Below are positions 1 through 12,926 of a stretch of DNA of 64,000 bases, piece by piece. The stretch comes from Antedon mediterranea (taxonomy: Eukaryota > Echinodermata > Crinoidea > Comatulida > Antedonidae). Position 1 is the first letter of the stretch. Each line of letters starts with the position of its first letter. The stretch lies in NCBI RefSeq assembly GCF_964355755.1, contig NC_092675.1:19670912-19734911 (forward strand), written 5' to 3'. The notes under the pieces were generated by a model. The model saw only the letters and a program-made list of their open reading frames with translations. It was not told the DNA's origin and made no database searches. The translations under genes and the position numbers were made by a program.

Positions 1-2078
1 CATTGACTAAATGACGGACGGGTCAAAGTTCATCAAAATTTGCGTGCTTCCCCTTAGCGACAAAACACCCCGTTGGTTTGATTCGATTTGATAAGCTTTT
101 CATTTATATTTTTTTCTACTGTATATTCCAGGCATAGTTCAGTTTATAACTTTTTTTCCCACAGAAGGGATGGTCAATTTGAAAATTGCAATTTAGGGAT
201 TAATGAACTAATTTATTGAAATTATTGATCACTTTATAAACTTTATTGTATTTACTGGCTTAAATGTTTTTAAACGTTTTACGTCTCAAAAGACGTAAAA
301 CGCATAAGCTTTTTCTTGTCCTATTTAACATTTATAGTTTACGCATGTTTTTTTGTGTGTCATATTTATATTAAGGACATCAATACGTTTTGCACTATTC
401 GTTGAGTTCATTGACGTAACTTTATACAGTCTTTATTGTTTTTTGACGAATGAAAATACTGTATCTCTCGCGGTTTGTGTAACATGAAAATATTACGAAT
501 GACTAAATTAGTCTCAAATTAGAAGTCCAACCGCGGCTAGTGTTTAGATGTTTAGGCTAAGAAACCTTAGGTATTTAGTGTGGTATGTCGATACATTTTT
601 GACTTGGTCTAGCTTTTGGTTGATGTTGCTTGCTGACGTATTTTTGACGTTCCTGATTTATACAATAATGTATTCCTTGTAGCCTGGCTACAACTCAGTC
701 AGTGCATTCAAATTAGAATGCAAAATTACATTATGATTCGTCGATAAATATAGGCTTAGCCCAAACTACAGCAGCAATGTATCATTGTGTTGCATTTTAT
801 TGTTTCCTTGTTACTAGATTAAACTATAAAATAATGTTATAATCTTCTAAATATATAATATTTATCATTGTCATTTTAATACATATATTCTTCTTTATAA
901 TATAAAATATAATGAATAAAATGTATACGGTATATAGACAATACAACGGTAGTGAAAACATGTGCATGAAACCAAAGTAGAGATTCGATTGTGAACTTGA
1001 ATTTTGTTTCTGTTTGGCCACGTACTGAGATTTTGGCTTTCCTCCTAAAGTTTCCATGGCCTTTGTAAATCTTAGTTAAAGAGAGGATAATACGTTGTGG
1101 GTTATTTTAATAGCATCCCCGCTGAAATGTATTTTCTCACTAACTTGTTCAGACCGTCTGCCAGTGCAGTGGACACAGGGGTTAGACAATAGTGTTCATA
1201 TTTAATGTCAAACACCTTCCCATGAGCATGGGGTTGATGTTATGCCAGCATTTTGGCACACGCTGGGATGGATATTTTTATATCCTTGGTGATAGAGCCA
1301 TAACCAAAGCTTGCTATTTGAAACCTTCTATTAACTGACAGTCGTACGATTCAATCATGATTCGTTGATAAAATAATGATAAAGTTTGCGATTTTTTCTC
1401 GTTTTTGGTCAATACACAATCGTATATTAACAGTGTCTATTGCGTTGTGTAGGCTGTGTAAGTTTAAGATGTATTACATTTATCACCTGGCAAAAAAAAT
1501 ACCTTTAAAGCTATACATGTACTCGATTTCATAAAATGTCTATCTTTTCCATGAATGTTTAGTTTATTTATTACCAATTAAGAATGTCATTTTATATTAA
1601 ATGGATCTTATTCATAATTTGTGATCAGAGTACAGTAAGCCTACCGATACCTTATACACCGTATTCACAGTACACTTGTTAAGGACCAATATTCTTAAAT
1701 ATTTCTAGTATCATATTTTCTTTCATTTTACATGATTTCAACATAAAAATGTTTCTTATTAGGTTATTCTCACTAGAGGAAAACCTATAACATGTTTTTG
1801 ACTACATTCTGTGTTATACTGTAGTATACAACATGTATTCTATCCGTTTATTCATACTGTTCTCAATGTTTAGGAGAGTGCACCCTACTACATAAACAGC
1901 CACTAGGAACAACAGTCTGTTGATTGTTGTCCGACCGTTTTTGCTTTAAATAAAAATTGTATTCTATGATCACTTTTTATGCAATTCGGTAAAAAAATGG
2001 TTGAAGTTGAAGTTTATTAATTGTGGTTGCTGGTTACGCCGGTGATGTTAAGTTTCTTAATCCCTTCACAGCAAACAT
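1..2078. other. Intergenic, no gene seen
   Basis: AT-rich DNA with stop codons in all frames and no recognisable domain. The gene to its right (SVEP1-like, minus strand) should continue in this direction. I looked for a second VWA exon on the minus strand and did not find one, so this may be intron. Confidence 0.5.
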
Positions 2079-3180
2079 GAATTAAAATTGGTAAATCTCT
2101 TGAAATAATGTCAAAATTATTTCCCGTCACCGGAGTTACAACGCTAAGGATGTATATTGAATGGCGCTAACAACGCAACTTCATTGTTCACACGCAAAGG
2201 CGAACGATATGCCATCCATTCTTACGTCGTATACGTGTGAACATACCCAAAGTAAAAGAACTGGCGTACAGAACAACTAATGGAATAGTCTTTCTCAACT
2301 ACTGCAATAATAAATAGCAGGCCTAGTTATACAAACATACATACTGTCAAGAAGGCTTATACTATATTATTAGTTGAAACTAGAGAAATGAAATGAATGT
2401 TGAAAAGGGACGCCATGAAAAAGCGTATAAATTGAAAAAAAAACGCTTAAATGAAAAGTAAATAAGAAGATTAGACTATCACAATATAATGTATTTAACA
2501 CGAGACGGAATGCAACTATGACACTTTCTAATACAAAATATAGAAATGATCGATTTATGAAATGTAACATGTTCAGTCTAATCTCAATGATCAAGGTGTG
2601 GATTGGGTTTATGGCTGTTGTACCTATCCAGTTTTTTCTAGTTCTTTCAACATTATCTTAATTTGCTCGCCATGGGTAATCTGGTGATTTCGCATTATCA
2701 ATGAGTCGGTTGTGGAAAGATTAATGATTGTGCCTTCTGTTATTCCTAAAGCCTTAGTTTAGAAAGTCCCGACATAAAAGCTTTACACCCCTTATTCACT
2801 ATATATATATATATATATCTGTATAACTAGGCGTACTACTAATCTATTACTGCAGGTACTTCAGTAGTTGAGAAAGAATATTCCGTTAGTTGTTCTGTTC
2901 ACATTTTTGTTTTATTGATTATCCAATGTGTGATAGTTGTAAAGTATTAGTTTATTGTAAATGGTTATTTAAACTAACTGGTTTATACGTTTAATGTAAA
3001 ATACCAGTTATTTGACTTTGGGTATGTTCACACGTATACCACGTAATGGCGTATCGTACGCCTTTGCGTGTGAACAAGGAAGTTGCGTTGTTAGCGTCAT
3101 TTGATACACCACTAGCGTTGTAACTCCATGGACGCTGATTAATTTTGACATTATTTCAAGAGATTTACCAAATTTAATTA
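2079..3180. mobile_element. Fold-back element with long imperfect inverted arms
   Basis: The left arm (about 2079-2345) and right arm (about 2816-3180) are imperfect reverse complements. Landmarks on the left are TTCACACGCAAAGGCG and a stretch ending GTTATACA; on the right, CGCCTTTGCGTGTGAAC and TGTATAAC lie in mirror order. The loop of about 470 bp holds a short AT dinucleotide run (2800-2818) and only a weak minus-strand frame. No transposase is visible, so this is probably a non-autonomous element. Termini and target duplication were not resolved. Confidence 0.7.
2798..2819. repeat. AT dinucleotide microsatellite
   Basis: An uninterrupted AT run of about 20 bp lies inside the fold-back element, next to the right arm. 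Confidence 0.8.
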
Positions 3181-6100
3181 ATTTTTATTTATATTTATAT
3201 TTATTTGCCTATTGAAAAGAATCTACTAGGCCCCATCTGCTAATGTTAACCAAATTAAGTATGATCCGATGATCAAATTATATTTATGCGTCTATATTGG
3301 CTCAGTACTCGTAAATATCATTCCCTTGACAAAAACCACTCCCTTCAAATATCAGCCAATGTTTTTGGAATTTGGTCTAGACTAAAAAAATTAAATAATT
3401 CAGTAAATCAAATGTATTCATAATTTATTAGTAGACCCAAGTGATCTGTATTATTTAATATGTACAGTATAAGAATATATCAACTACCTAAACATTTTAA
3501 ATGTTACATTTACTAATCACGTAGTCCTAATAACTGCCAACTTTTCGCGGAAATCGGAAGCTTTTAAATGTAGGATGGAAAATTGTACCGTTATGATTTT
3601 AATCTCTAAGCAGTTATCGTATTTGATATTATCATAAACCTTGACCAGTTTACATTACAGGTTACTATTGATCACGTTCATTTAATGTTTGTTAATTTTA
3701 ATTCTTCCAGTACACGTGACTCGGAATAGGCCTACACCAGCATGCGCTAGCCCATTACTGGTGCTGTACCTAAACTTATCATCCAAAGGTAACGGCACAA
3801 CCGTAGACCATAACAAAACCCTTAACATAACCTTCCATGTTACATAACCACATGTGATACACATGTGATGCTGTATTCCGGAATTTGCCTAGAGTAACTG
3901 TACATTTGTCATTGTGTCGACAGACTTACTAAAAATCGGGTGGTAACGCGCAGCGTACAGTATTAAACTGCTATCTACGGTGAACATAAAACTGTTAATA
4001 TCACACCAGACGCAATGCATTCCAAACGCAATGCATTCTAAAATCATCAGAAATTTCGCCTCAATTCATTTAATTTTACATTCATTACAGTTCTACACCA
4101 ACGTAATAAACGCGTTTGATTTGCCTTAAAACGTTACATTGAATGTATTCCCTGAAGAGTTTCATAGTAAAACACATAATTCATTACAATATGACATATC
4201 ATAACACGAACATGTTTGGACAAATTCCCAATACATATCGCACGTTACTACTATTATTGACAATTGATGACATTCCAGAATTATATTTCTGTTATTAGGT
4301 TCAATTGACTGAAATGTAGTAGACATCCGAAGGGGTTTATAAAATAGACGTCCAACCCGATGGTTCCTTGAAGTAATAAATCGTAAAAGAGAAACATTAT
4401 TAGCTGTTAAACTTTGTCTAATGGTGCCAAAGGTTCACAGAGTTTAACACGTTGAAACGAGTATGTCCTTATAAAAAATGTATACAGACTACACAGTACT
4501 CTTTCTCTGTGCGTATAGTATAGTATCCACGTGCGTAGTGTGCGCTCGCCCTAATTGCGCATATACACAACATTTTTTTGTGTATTTCTATTTCAATGTC
4601 AAAAGTTCAAACTTTTGAAATTTGCATGGCCACGTGCCATACTATTCATACTATTCACTTGTGAGATTAATGTGAGAATGTGCATGTAAAGTATGATGAT
4701 GTGTTCCATTTCAGCCAATCAAAAATAGACATAATAATTTTTGAATTATTATTTTATAATTTATTTATAACTTTCCTCCTGGGATAATTTTCTTTAAACT
4801 AATGTTATTTAGGTGAAACATGTGCCAGCCTCAAATGAATGTGACTAAACCGCATCCGGAATTATCCATAAATCATACTATTAATATTCAGCGTCAATGA
4901 ACAGGTTGATAATGATCGGCTGATATGGTGTGATGTGATCATATGATTTACATAATCCCGCGTTTTTTTATAAATCACCGTGTTACGATAAACTATGTTT
5001 TTTTTTTTAGTAATTGAATTATGTTTACTATGCCTCCTACGCATATTTCTTTAGATTATTTACGACGATTTGTATTTCATACACATAGTATAGATAAACA
5101 CTTTGCATGACAGTTTTGTTTATCTAAACATTTTTAAAGATCCAGGTGGATCTTCGCCCTGGCAAAAATGTTATTTTCCGCTGGTCCCACACAGTAATAC
5201 CGATATTCTTATTTCTTAAAAAAACAAAAAGTCAACAAATATAACTTTAGTACTGCCGAATGATGTTTGCAGTTTTCGATCCTTCACTTTCCTTTAAGTT
5301 GTTGGTAATTCGATATTTCGTTACAAGATGTTTTAAAAATAATTTAATTGCAACTCTAGTGTCAATCATTTTCTGTATTTATTATGTTTTTTTTTTCAAA
5401 CTTCACGACCCTATTTTTTCTAAAATTGGTTTATTTGTGAATTCAAAGAATGATGTTTCCAACATGTTTCGCAATACTTTTACATGTTTGTGTTTAGTGT
5501 CTGTGAAATTGCTGTTTGTTTTTCTGTTGGTATCACATAATATATGTGTATAGTTGTATGCAAATGATACATAAATAAATTATGTTTAAGACGATATGTT
5601 AAAACCAGCGGGACGTCTAATACTTGCGGTGTAGATTTCTTGAAATCACTACCACACGTTAGATCTGGGCAATTTTTTTTGTAAATTTGATTGTAAACTT
5701 CTTATTTCTTTAAACGTCCTCAGTGATTCATTACATTTTAGCCACGAACGTACTACTCCGTACGGACTTTGTAAATTGTAGTTATTTAAGACTAAGAATA
5801 TTTATATATTGTTTGCATGGCGAAATCAAATGTTTATACAAAGTTTGCGGTACACAACGTATATTTTTATTAGTTGTGAAAAGAACTATTAAAGAAGATT
5901 TAGTTATTTCCGTTTATGGTCCTAAATTCTTGAATGATGCCAACCTCAAGAATTCTTTTCGTAAAAAAATATCTCTCTTTATATTAATTGAGCACAATAA
6001 GCCTTGTATACACTATCAAACTTTGACAGACCAGTGTGTTGTGCCCATTTATGGACATGATAATGGAACATCACAATGTTTTTGTCAAACTAGTTTAAAT

Positions 6101-7141
6101 TGATTGTTGCTTAAGATTGAATGTATACTTATTACTATTTATATTAATTAACTTATGTTTATTAAGGACACTTCAAACAAACTGAGAATCGATTGATATT
6201 AATAATAAATAATTGATATATCATTGTAAGAATTGTCTGCAGCGGTAAAAATGGTTCTTTAAAAAAATGTGTGCAATGAATAATTATTATTAAAATATTG
6301 AATAATACTGTAATTCAATTAAGCAGACACACATTTTAAAAAAGACATTTTTTGATAAATAAATGAGGGTCCGAAAGTGAACATAAAAAAATAAATGCGT
6401 GAAATAATGTGAATTTAATAAAATAGAACGATGAGGAGATAATACCTCCAGGGGTTTGACTCTAAGCTTACAGGTGCTGTCACAACAACATTGGTTTTGC
6501 TTGTACGAAAACAATTTGCTATATACCGTAAATATCAACGTATTTATGCTAAGTAACTTATTTACTTATAATAAGTATACCTTAGATTCAAAGTATATAA
6601 TAAGTATAATAATATACCTTTCCTCGCTACAGAATGAAGTCAAACGCCTTATTTTACATGAGTTGCAAATCCAATCTGAACTGAAGTAATGTTACCTCTT
6701 TTATTCCCATGTCCATGCTTGCAATGCCAACCAATGAACCATTTATTGTCTATGTTCTGTTCATGTTTATTTTCATAATTTTAGATAGATTGGAATCCCT
6801 CATTTGGGACACCCCTATTCAGGCGACGTCCCTATTTTAAAAAGAAACTTTCCCGTGATAATAATGTGGGTCCCTTATTAAGGAATACTGTCTTTGGATC
6901 CAAAGGCGTTTTCTTAATATGGGCTCTAACTGTTTCTTGTAACATTATTTTCAATCAAATAATGCTATTTATAGCTGTATTGTTTTTTTTAAATAAAAAT
7001 ATGCTTACTGTATACTACTATATACTTTATAACGAGTTGTAAGCCTTTTTCCATAAGAATATTTCCTAAACTATATTATATATAGATATATACCTGACAT
7101 CTTTAATGATTGCCACAACCATAACAAGCAAAAAAACTTAC
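3181..7141. other. Probable SVEP1-like intron or intergenic DNA
   Basis: I see no exon. The best plus-strand frames (5260-5553, 5723-6103) are hydrophobic or anonymous, start without context and match no family I know. A minus-strand splice donor at 7136-7141 implies that intron 1 of the SVEP1-like gene begins here and runs leftward. Confidence 0.5.
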
Positions 7142-7858
7142 ATATGCATTCTCAAAAGCTCCCTTGGTGTACGTTCCTCCTCCAACATACGTAATATTTG
7201 GCAGTTCCTCTGTGAATAACGAACATTTATGATTTTCTACTGTTGGAAAACTTATCTGGTCCGTGACATTTAATACTCTAGATCTGGATGCAAATGTAAT
7301 GACAGCAACTCTAGTCGACCAATACGAGACAACAAAATCCGCAAGAACCTTCTTAACAAATTTTAATTCGTTAAAAAAGTTTGCTTTCCCAACACTCGCA
7401 GAACTGTCAACGAGAAATACTAATTCTAGTTGGCCGTTTTGAACATCTCTCAATCGGTCGATTCTACTCTTTAGAATTGCCCCCAACACGTCCACCCTAG
7501 TGGCACCGGGCATGCTTGCAAAAGTCGTATTATACATATTTCCTAGAAGAATCGACGAAGTAATGTCCATATTGAGCTGATCCTCTGTATTTAACTTACT
7601 ATTATAGTTGTCATCATCATAATCGTAGTCCGATTCTGTTTCTAAGCTGTTAGGCCTCGGCTGGTCATTTTGAGGAACGTTAATATTCCGTCCTGTATTG
7701 TTTTCATCTGTTGACCTACGCTGGACATTGCTAAGTGGTCCGGCTTTGACAGGTAGACTTATCAATAACATTAATACGAGACAACACCTAACAACTTTGA
7801 AGATTCCTTGCAGTTGAATGTTAAACATGGAAAACTGCAACAGTTTCAAACAAAACAT
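7142..7858 (-). CDS. SVEP1: SVEP1-like protein, first coding exon (partial gene)
   Basis: This exon encodes the N-terminus of a secreted matrix protein like SVEP1 (Sushi, VWA, EGF and pentraxin domain protein), an extracellular cell-adhesion protein. The first 239 codons hold a signal peptide (hydrophobic core at residues 23-37, ending VKA), an acidic Asp/Tyr-rich linker (77-85) and the first half of a VWA domain with the MIDAS motif DSSAS at 151-155. The stretch HKCSL...GGGTYTKGAFENA (210-238) is diagnostic of the SVEP1 VWA among VWA families. The exon stops exactly on a codon at a GTAAGT donor (reverse complement of 7136-7141); the frame beyond it is intron. The start could also be the internal Met 11 or Met 30. 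The remaining exons are not found in the window. A matrilin- or collagen-type VWA protein is the alternative. Confidence 0.8.
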
Positions 7859-10692
7859 AATGTTTTTAATAACGATGTTCCTGCCCGCTAAAAATCAAAG
7901 AAAGAAAAGAAGATGCTTTCTGTAGATTACACACTATCGGTTTAGTAAATAAACAGGTTTGAAACGACCTTGTAGAATATTAAGGATGACACCATCTTTA
8001 TACAAACTCATACATGGACCATCTTCACCTTCAAGCGACGTTTTATTATTTGTGTGTAGCGATACCAAACCATAAACTTAAGTTATGACTACTCGCCTAC
8101 ATTTACACTAAGGTGCGTTCCTTATCACGATCATCTCTTAGACAAAATTCTTTACACCCGCTTGAACAAAAAAAAATCAACCAATCTGTTCACAGAAGAG
8201 CATCCTATAAAGTTGTCTCTCGTCACAGCATTCTTGGAGAATGATGAAAATAAAAGAAATGACCAAACACTCACGCTTGCTTTTGATGTTTTATGACAAA
8301 ATATCCCACAATCGGATTTTAGTTAAGAATATCACGAATTTATAGATAATAGCGTGTATTACTCATGCGTCTAGGACATCACACAGATAAAGGTGAAACA
8401 ACATCCATCCATACCACCACAAATTACCACTATACAAATATCCGATTCGCAACTTCCGAGTATAAACTATCGCAATAGTACGAAATAGTTCATGTGGAAG
8501 AATCACCTTCTGGTCTCTGTTAAATGCAAAGCACGTGATTTCAATGGATTATTAATTCGTATTACCATTAGTGCGAACATTACATGTTTTCGTACTTATT
8601 TGTTTAAATGCAGCATTTCCTTCACACAATTGTCTGTATTTACGTACCAAAACAAGTTGTTTTTTCAGTAGTCTGGTTAATGTTTACTTATACATAATTA
8701 ATTAACCATAGGCCTATATTTGGTAAATCCATCCATTAAGCCATACCACCTTATGGAAGAGTCCGAGTTTGGCCTCAAGATGTTCTTATTTATGTAGGCC
8801 TACTTGTTATTCATTTACCAATGTCGGTATTGGAAACGGTTAATGGTTAAACATGGGAAAAGCATCCTTCTGCGAATCCTAACGATTTCGATATTTATAT
8901 ATTATTATCAAATTATTCACAACACTTTTGTGTATATGTTATCTTATGTTATTGCAATGTATCCTCGATATTCTCTATTTTTGTGTGTGTTGATTTCAGC
9001 CTGGGTGTTCTATACTTATGGTACTATAATACAATTTGTAGGCCTATGTCAAGGTTTTCGCTTAAAAACCCCGTGCAATAGACCTACTGGAATTTTTACT
9101 GTTACTGGCGAAAAACCGTGGTATTATCACGTATGAACGAAAGGCATCTGCCAACATTTAGTGAGTCATCGTGTCTTTAGTGCAAGTAAAATTATGTCAT
9201 TTAAGCCTAATTACTGTGATGGACTCTGTCAGGTTTAAGTGGCTAAAACTTAACCAATCCAAAATTGTAAATAAATATTTAGAATTGGCTTACCGATTGA
9301 TTTATTTATCAATTAGCTTATTTTATTACGTGTTTGTGAGATACGGTGTAGTATGTGTGTCAAGGGATAACATGATGTAGGCCTAAGGTAGGCCTACTGA
9401 TATATTTTTTTCTTGATGTTACAGTGTGAATGATCGAGGATCTCGGATAATAGCGAATACGAAATATAAATACAGCAAAATATACAATTATTAATGTAGT
9501 GATAATGTAAAGGATTGTAATAATAATGTTGTCTAGTCTAAACTTCTTCTCACTTTTACTTTTTTTAAATCACAGAAAAGATCACCTCAAACCTGAATCA
9601 TGTGTAAGAATAAATTACGACAGACGTAAAACAAAAAAAACAAAACGAAACTACAACAAGAAGTTACAATTCATTACGTCATTATAAACATGTTTATAAT
9701 GTAAGAAATTCATTTATTTAAAATTGAAAGTTATCTGAATCGCTGTAAAGTAAACTTCATTGGACGCTGAATGGTGGCGCTATGCCTGACATTCAGACAG
9801 CCGAGACAGCCGCGTAGTAAAGACAATTTTACGAGCCTGTTAAAGTTTTTCTTTATGCATTTTTGTAATAGAATAGCCAATGTAATAAACACTGTCACTG
9901 TTTATGAATGTTAAGTTCCAAGATGACACACTATAGATAGACTACCGGTACTTTTGTACTTATACGTTGCGTCCACTAATAATGATCATAAAGCGAAGTA
10001 GATAATATTTTGAAATTCCCCGGAACGCTTGTATTATAAAGTTCAAGTGTGAACTAGATTTCTAGAGTAGTACAATCGGGAGTACAATAATCAATAGGCT
10101 TGAGAGTCTGCTAATTGGTTGTATTTTGGATTATCAATTCATTGGTTGGTTTCGGTGGTCAATAGTCCATGGTAGCCGTCGTGTAATCACAAATATGCGA
10201 AGGAGGAGAAATCAATATAGAACGGTATGGACTTCAGTTACAAGTGTTGGCTGGATTTGTAGGCCTACTTCCGCAAGAGAAGTATTTATTTCAAGGTAAT
10301 AACTTCCAATAAGAAGAAGTATGTATGCCTGCATTAATTTTTTTTTAAAGGTACTACCAAGACAATTTTAACAATCTACAAATAATGTATAAATCGCTAA
10401 AAATTACTGTTAAAATAATACAGCACTATAAAATATGACCTTTGACAAGATCGGCTAAAATTTATAAACTAACTTACGATACTTATTATTGTATATTCAG
10501 GAATAGCCGCCCTATCTCTTTGCTATTTCTTCTTTATACCTGTTTTTATTAGGGAATTTATACTAACAAATATCATTTTTATTAATAATATAGTGTGTAA
10601 AATAATATAGGTTAACCAAACCAAAACGACATGGAATAAACATATTAACTATAACAACGCGGAACATCAATTCTATATAGACTCTTCCACAC
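7859..10692. other. Upstream region of the SVEP1-like gene, no gene seen
   Basis: It contains several TAGGCCTA-type motifs and scattered open frames (8804-9136 and 9171-9380 plus) with no recognisable domain. The promoter of the SVEP1-like gene should lie at the left end, but no core element stands out. Confidence 0.45.
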
Positions 10693-11112
10693 ATAATTAC
10701 ACAATATTCAAACCAGAAACTATGAAAATAATCTGTTGTATTTGCCCAGATGTAACCTCGAAATATACAAACGTAGTTTTGTTTATTATGGAAGTTCACT
10801 CTGGAATGGCCTACCTTATGAATTAAGAAAACAAAACAATTATAACCGTTTTAAATCACTTGTTAAGATTCATTTATTGTTGCCGGTGGTCTAGGATGGT
10901 TCCAGTGAAATATATTTAAATATGGTATAAAAGTATAATAATAATGAGAACATGCATTGAAGTTTAGTTTTAGTTTAAGTTTTAGTTTAAGTTTAGTTTA
11001 AGTTGTTTTCAAATTTTGTTTAAATGTGCCGTAGGGCCCCTCGGAAGAGCAGTTTCATTTTATTACTGAGAGGGCTACCCTACTAAAAGAAAACGAAATA
11101 AATAAATAAATA
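10693..11112 (+). mobile_element. LINE 3' end (CR1/L2/jockey-like), 5' truncated
   Basis: A plus-strand frame reads ...TRNYENNLLYLPRC... then YKRSF, SSLWNGLPYELR and RFKSLVKIHLL before a stop at about 10893. This is the typical C-terminal tail of CR1/L2/jockey-type reverse transcriptases (the 'LWNSLP' block). A 3' UTR with a GGGCC...GGGCT fold follows and ends in an AAAT-repeat tail (11096-11115). An upstream stop shows decay. The minus-strand 78-codon frame over it is a shadow. Confidence 0.75.
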
Positions 11113-12218
11113 AATGTAACAAATAAAACACTAATGTAATCAAACATCGTATACTCTATCTCTAACAATTTTTTCAATCGTCTATCGACTAAAGCCGAAG
11201 TATAGTCGTTATCTCGGGACCGTTCTTGGTTACCACCAGGTAGGCTTACTTCATCAAGGCTTCTATGAATGGATGTAGGCCTACTGGTTGGGAGCAGAAA
11301 AATTAGTAGACCATGCCCAGTACCGTTTTGATTACGATCAATCGGGAAATTACCTCACGATGAAATTACAAATTATGGTATTTAATATAACAAAATAGAT
11401 TTAATTAAGGAAAATAACAATATTTACATACGTGTTGCATGGGGAGCGAGCAAGATTTTTAACATTCTTTAATATTTTTTTACTATTTTTAAGAAAATTT
11501 TATTATGTATGTTGTAATGTTTTATGCTGAACCTTTTGAAAAACAACAATTTTACCTTTGTGGGACAACGTTGATATTGTTATCCAGTGGAAATGTTTAT
11601 AAATAAATAAAAAAGATAGTCAGTCGATCGAGATTAACTTATGCATTTTACGCATGCTAACCAGTTACATTTTTCCGTGTCTATGCATAAAGAACAATAT
11701 TTTAAATGGGTGGCTTTTAGGCCTATGTCTCTCATTATATGCATAAGACCTACTGTCTCTCATTATATGCATAAGGCCTACTGTCTCTCATTATAATAGG
11801 TTTACCTGACAAATAAAAACAAGTAGGCCTCGGTTTACGGTAGGCCTACACCAAAAACGTTATATATGATAATGTTTCAATGTTTATGTTGTTAATGTTC
11901 CGCTACAACCATCTTCTAGAGGTTTAGGGCCTAGATATAACAACATTTGAAACATTATTGGTTCATTATATATATGTATATGATCATAAACAAAAAAGCT
12001 TAGCCATGTAGTTTACGTATAGAACTTTATACGCATACCTTGCGCCAGAGTGAATGATCGATCATGTTGCGTATGTGATGACGTACTTTAAGTCTGATTT
12101 CGTATACATTAAAAAATTAGTGTAGATATGCTTTTGTAGTCATGGTATTTTAAATACAATCGACAAAGGAGATTTTTAAAAAGTTGTAAAGTAAAAAGAA
12201 GTCGTTGCTGTTTAATAA
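11113..12218. repeat. Intergenic with a short tandem repeat
   Basis: Positions about 11721-11805 hold nearly three copies of a 32-bp unit with the core CTGTCTCTCATTATATGCAT. A small inverted repeat around 11868-11966 (AATGTTTCAATG facing CATTTGAAACATT) could fold back. Nothing else is recognised. Confidence 0.6.
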
Positions 12219-12926
12219 CTAGTCATAATATAATCCAAACGTCATAGCAACAGCGCATAAACCTTTTCCATAGTAACTTGCCGATGCAAAATTATCGTAG
12301 TTTTCGTCCCAAACGCAACGACTTGCTATCTCAAGATCTTGTCCCATATTAGGACACAACACAATATACACAACCAGTTTATGTCTATGGAAACCAAGAA
12401 GTTTGACTTTATCTTTAACGTGTTCTGTCAAAGTCATCGTCATTGCTGATGCTGTCAATGGATCATATACTTTGCCATTCAATTGCATTTCCAAAATCTG
12501 TTCCAATAACTCTTTAACTTTAGTGACGTTAAATTTTTCGTCTTTTTCTGGCTCCAATTGATACGAGTTCTCTGTTTTATTATATAAATACAGTGGTTTC
12601 CCAGCGTCGATAGAAAACTTCCCCATTGACTGAAAAGAAGCTCGTCTTTCAGGAGAGGCCAAGCGTCCTCTTCCATCCAAGGAGTATCTTCTGGCTGATG
12701 TGGTAGAATCGATGCTACTCCGTCGAGAAGCAGATGTTGCCATTGAGAGTGCTGCATCATTCAAACTATTTCGTCTTAACTGATTGTAAGAAGATGGTCC
12801 GTAGATATTTTTCCCGTTCTTCGTTGCAGTGTCTTTTGTTTGATGTCGGGAAATTGGTTTAGTCACAATATTTTCTTGTATCGTTCCAAGTTGCCGTGCT
12901 GGTTTTGTTTTTTGTGACGCTGCCAT
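12219..12926 (-). CDS. Tctex1-domain dynein light chain (DYNLT4/5-like)
   Basis: A single-exon gene of 235 codons for a Tctex1-type dynein light chain. These proteins form dimers on dynein intermediate chains, and the extended members are mostly linked to cilia and flagella. The Tctex1 fold covers about residues 131-235: helices (VTKVKELLEQIL), then strands KLVVYIVLCPN, ASRCVWDENYDNF and AVAMTFGLYYD, the family's C-terminal signature. The first 110 residues are basic and serine-rich with four RRxS motifs (51, 68, 79, 94). The stop TAG follows YYD directly, so the C-terminus is complete. The start Met is the first in frame and has an AATGG context. The gene lies head to head with SPEF2, 1.3 kb between start codons. 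The lack of introns could mean an ancient retrocopy. Which DYNLT paralogue it is cannot be settled by eye. Confidence 0.85.
   Translation of the reverse strand: MAASQKTKPARQLGTIQENIVTKPISRHQTKDTATKNGKNIYGPSSYNQLRRNSLNDAALSMATSASRRSSIDSTTSARRYSLDGRGRLASPERRASFQSMGKFSIDAGKPLYLYNKTENSYQLEPEKDEKFNVTKVKELLEQILEMQLNGKVYDPLTASAMTMTLTEHVKDKVKLLGFHRHKLVVYIVLCPNMGQDLEIASRCVWDENYDNFASASYYGKGLCAVAMTFGLYYD

Noticed and set aside
5723-6103. 126-codon plus-strand frame
   Set aside because: No recognisable domain, AT-driven composition and no splice or regulatory context; left as anonymous DNA.
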